NCBI GenBank assembly: GCA_016946835.1
Contig: JACVTC010000072.1
Coordinates: 331,001 to 395,000 of the forward strand
Reading direction: 5' to 3'
Source of the DNA: Neocallimastix lanati (nom. inval.)
Lineage: Eukaryota; Neocallimastigomycota; Neocallimastigomycetes; Neocallimastigales; Neocallimastigaceae
DNA length: 64,000 bases
Part shown: in pieces, positions 63,891-64,000 of the stretch
Layout: every line of letters begins with the position of its first letter
Position numbering within the stretch: the first letter of the stretch is position 1
Program-made: the position numbers and the translations under genes
Notes under the pieces: model-generated
Told to the model about the DNA's origin: nothing
What the model saw: the letters and a program-made list of their open reading frames with translations, nothing else
Database searches by the model: none

Positions 63891-64000
63891 CTATATTATT
63901 TTTATTTATTTATTTTAGTTTAATTTATTTTAGATTATAACCTTTTTTATTTATATGTTATAAAGTAGATTTTAAATTTAATAAATTAAATATAAAGAAA

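Overview
The window is extremely AT-rich eukaryotic DNA: islands of coding sequence with short GT-AG introns sit in long poly-A/T and short-tandem-repeat spacers. The genes point to an anaerobic gut fungus (Neocallimastigomycota, Piromyces/Neocallimastix/Anaeromyces-like). Two genes encode secreted CE1 esterases with a fungal (CBM10-type) dockerin, an Asn/Gln-rich linker and a catalytic domain. There is also a relic of a GH45 endoglucanase and an ankyrin protein with a bacterial-type C-terminal domain.

Layout. Positions 1-9800 hold housekeeping genes: the 3' part of a Fes1/HspBP1 Hsp70 nucleotide-exchange factor (+), NOP56 (+), the proteasome-lid peptide SEM1/DSS1 (-) and a small TPR protein like the RanBP2 N-terminus (-). 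Positions 10809-12416 encode an ankyrin-DUF5648 protein (-). Positions 15751-18733 encode a 12-exon TcdA/Tcd-type tRNA t6A dehydratase (+). Positions 19-25 kb are a graveyard: a dispersed repeat (sister copy at 5.5 kb), a GH45 pseudogene running into an AAAAT minisatellite, and an ankyrin pseudogene.

Positions 24847-31198 are a complete, apparently young Ty1/copia retrotransposon (-) with identical-looking 320-bp LTRs, inserted in an (AAT)n array. Positions 34.8-40.9 kb hold a tandem pair of esterase genes whose catalytic halves are almost identical. Positions 41.3-50.8 kb contain a perfect 50-bp inverted repeat, a tandem repeat and three minus-strand copies of one LINE type: an internally deleted relic, a copy with one intact 1380-codon ORF, and a 5'-truncated tail. 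Positions 52023-54152 encode a 4-exon UDP-glucose pyrophosphorylase (-). From 54.2 kb to the end no gene was recognised; the region is AT-rich spacer with several heptanucleotide (TTATTAT-type) satellite arrays of one family.

The housekeeping genes have no operon-like relationship. The functional themes are plant cell-wall degradation (esterases for a fungal cellulosome, lost endoglucanase) and heavy remodelling by retroelements and microsatellites. All assignments were made by reading translated sequence by eye; no database search was run. Exon joins were checked for GT/AG and reading phase by hand.
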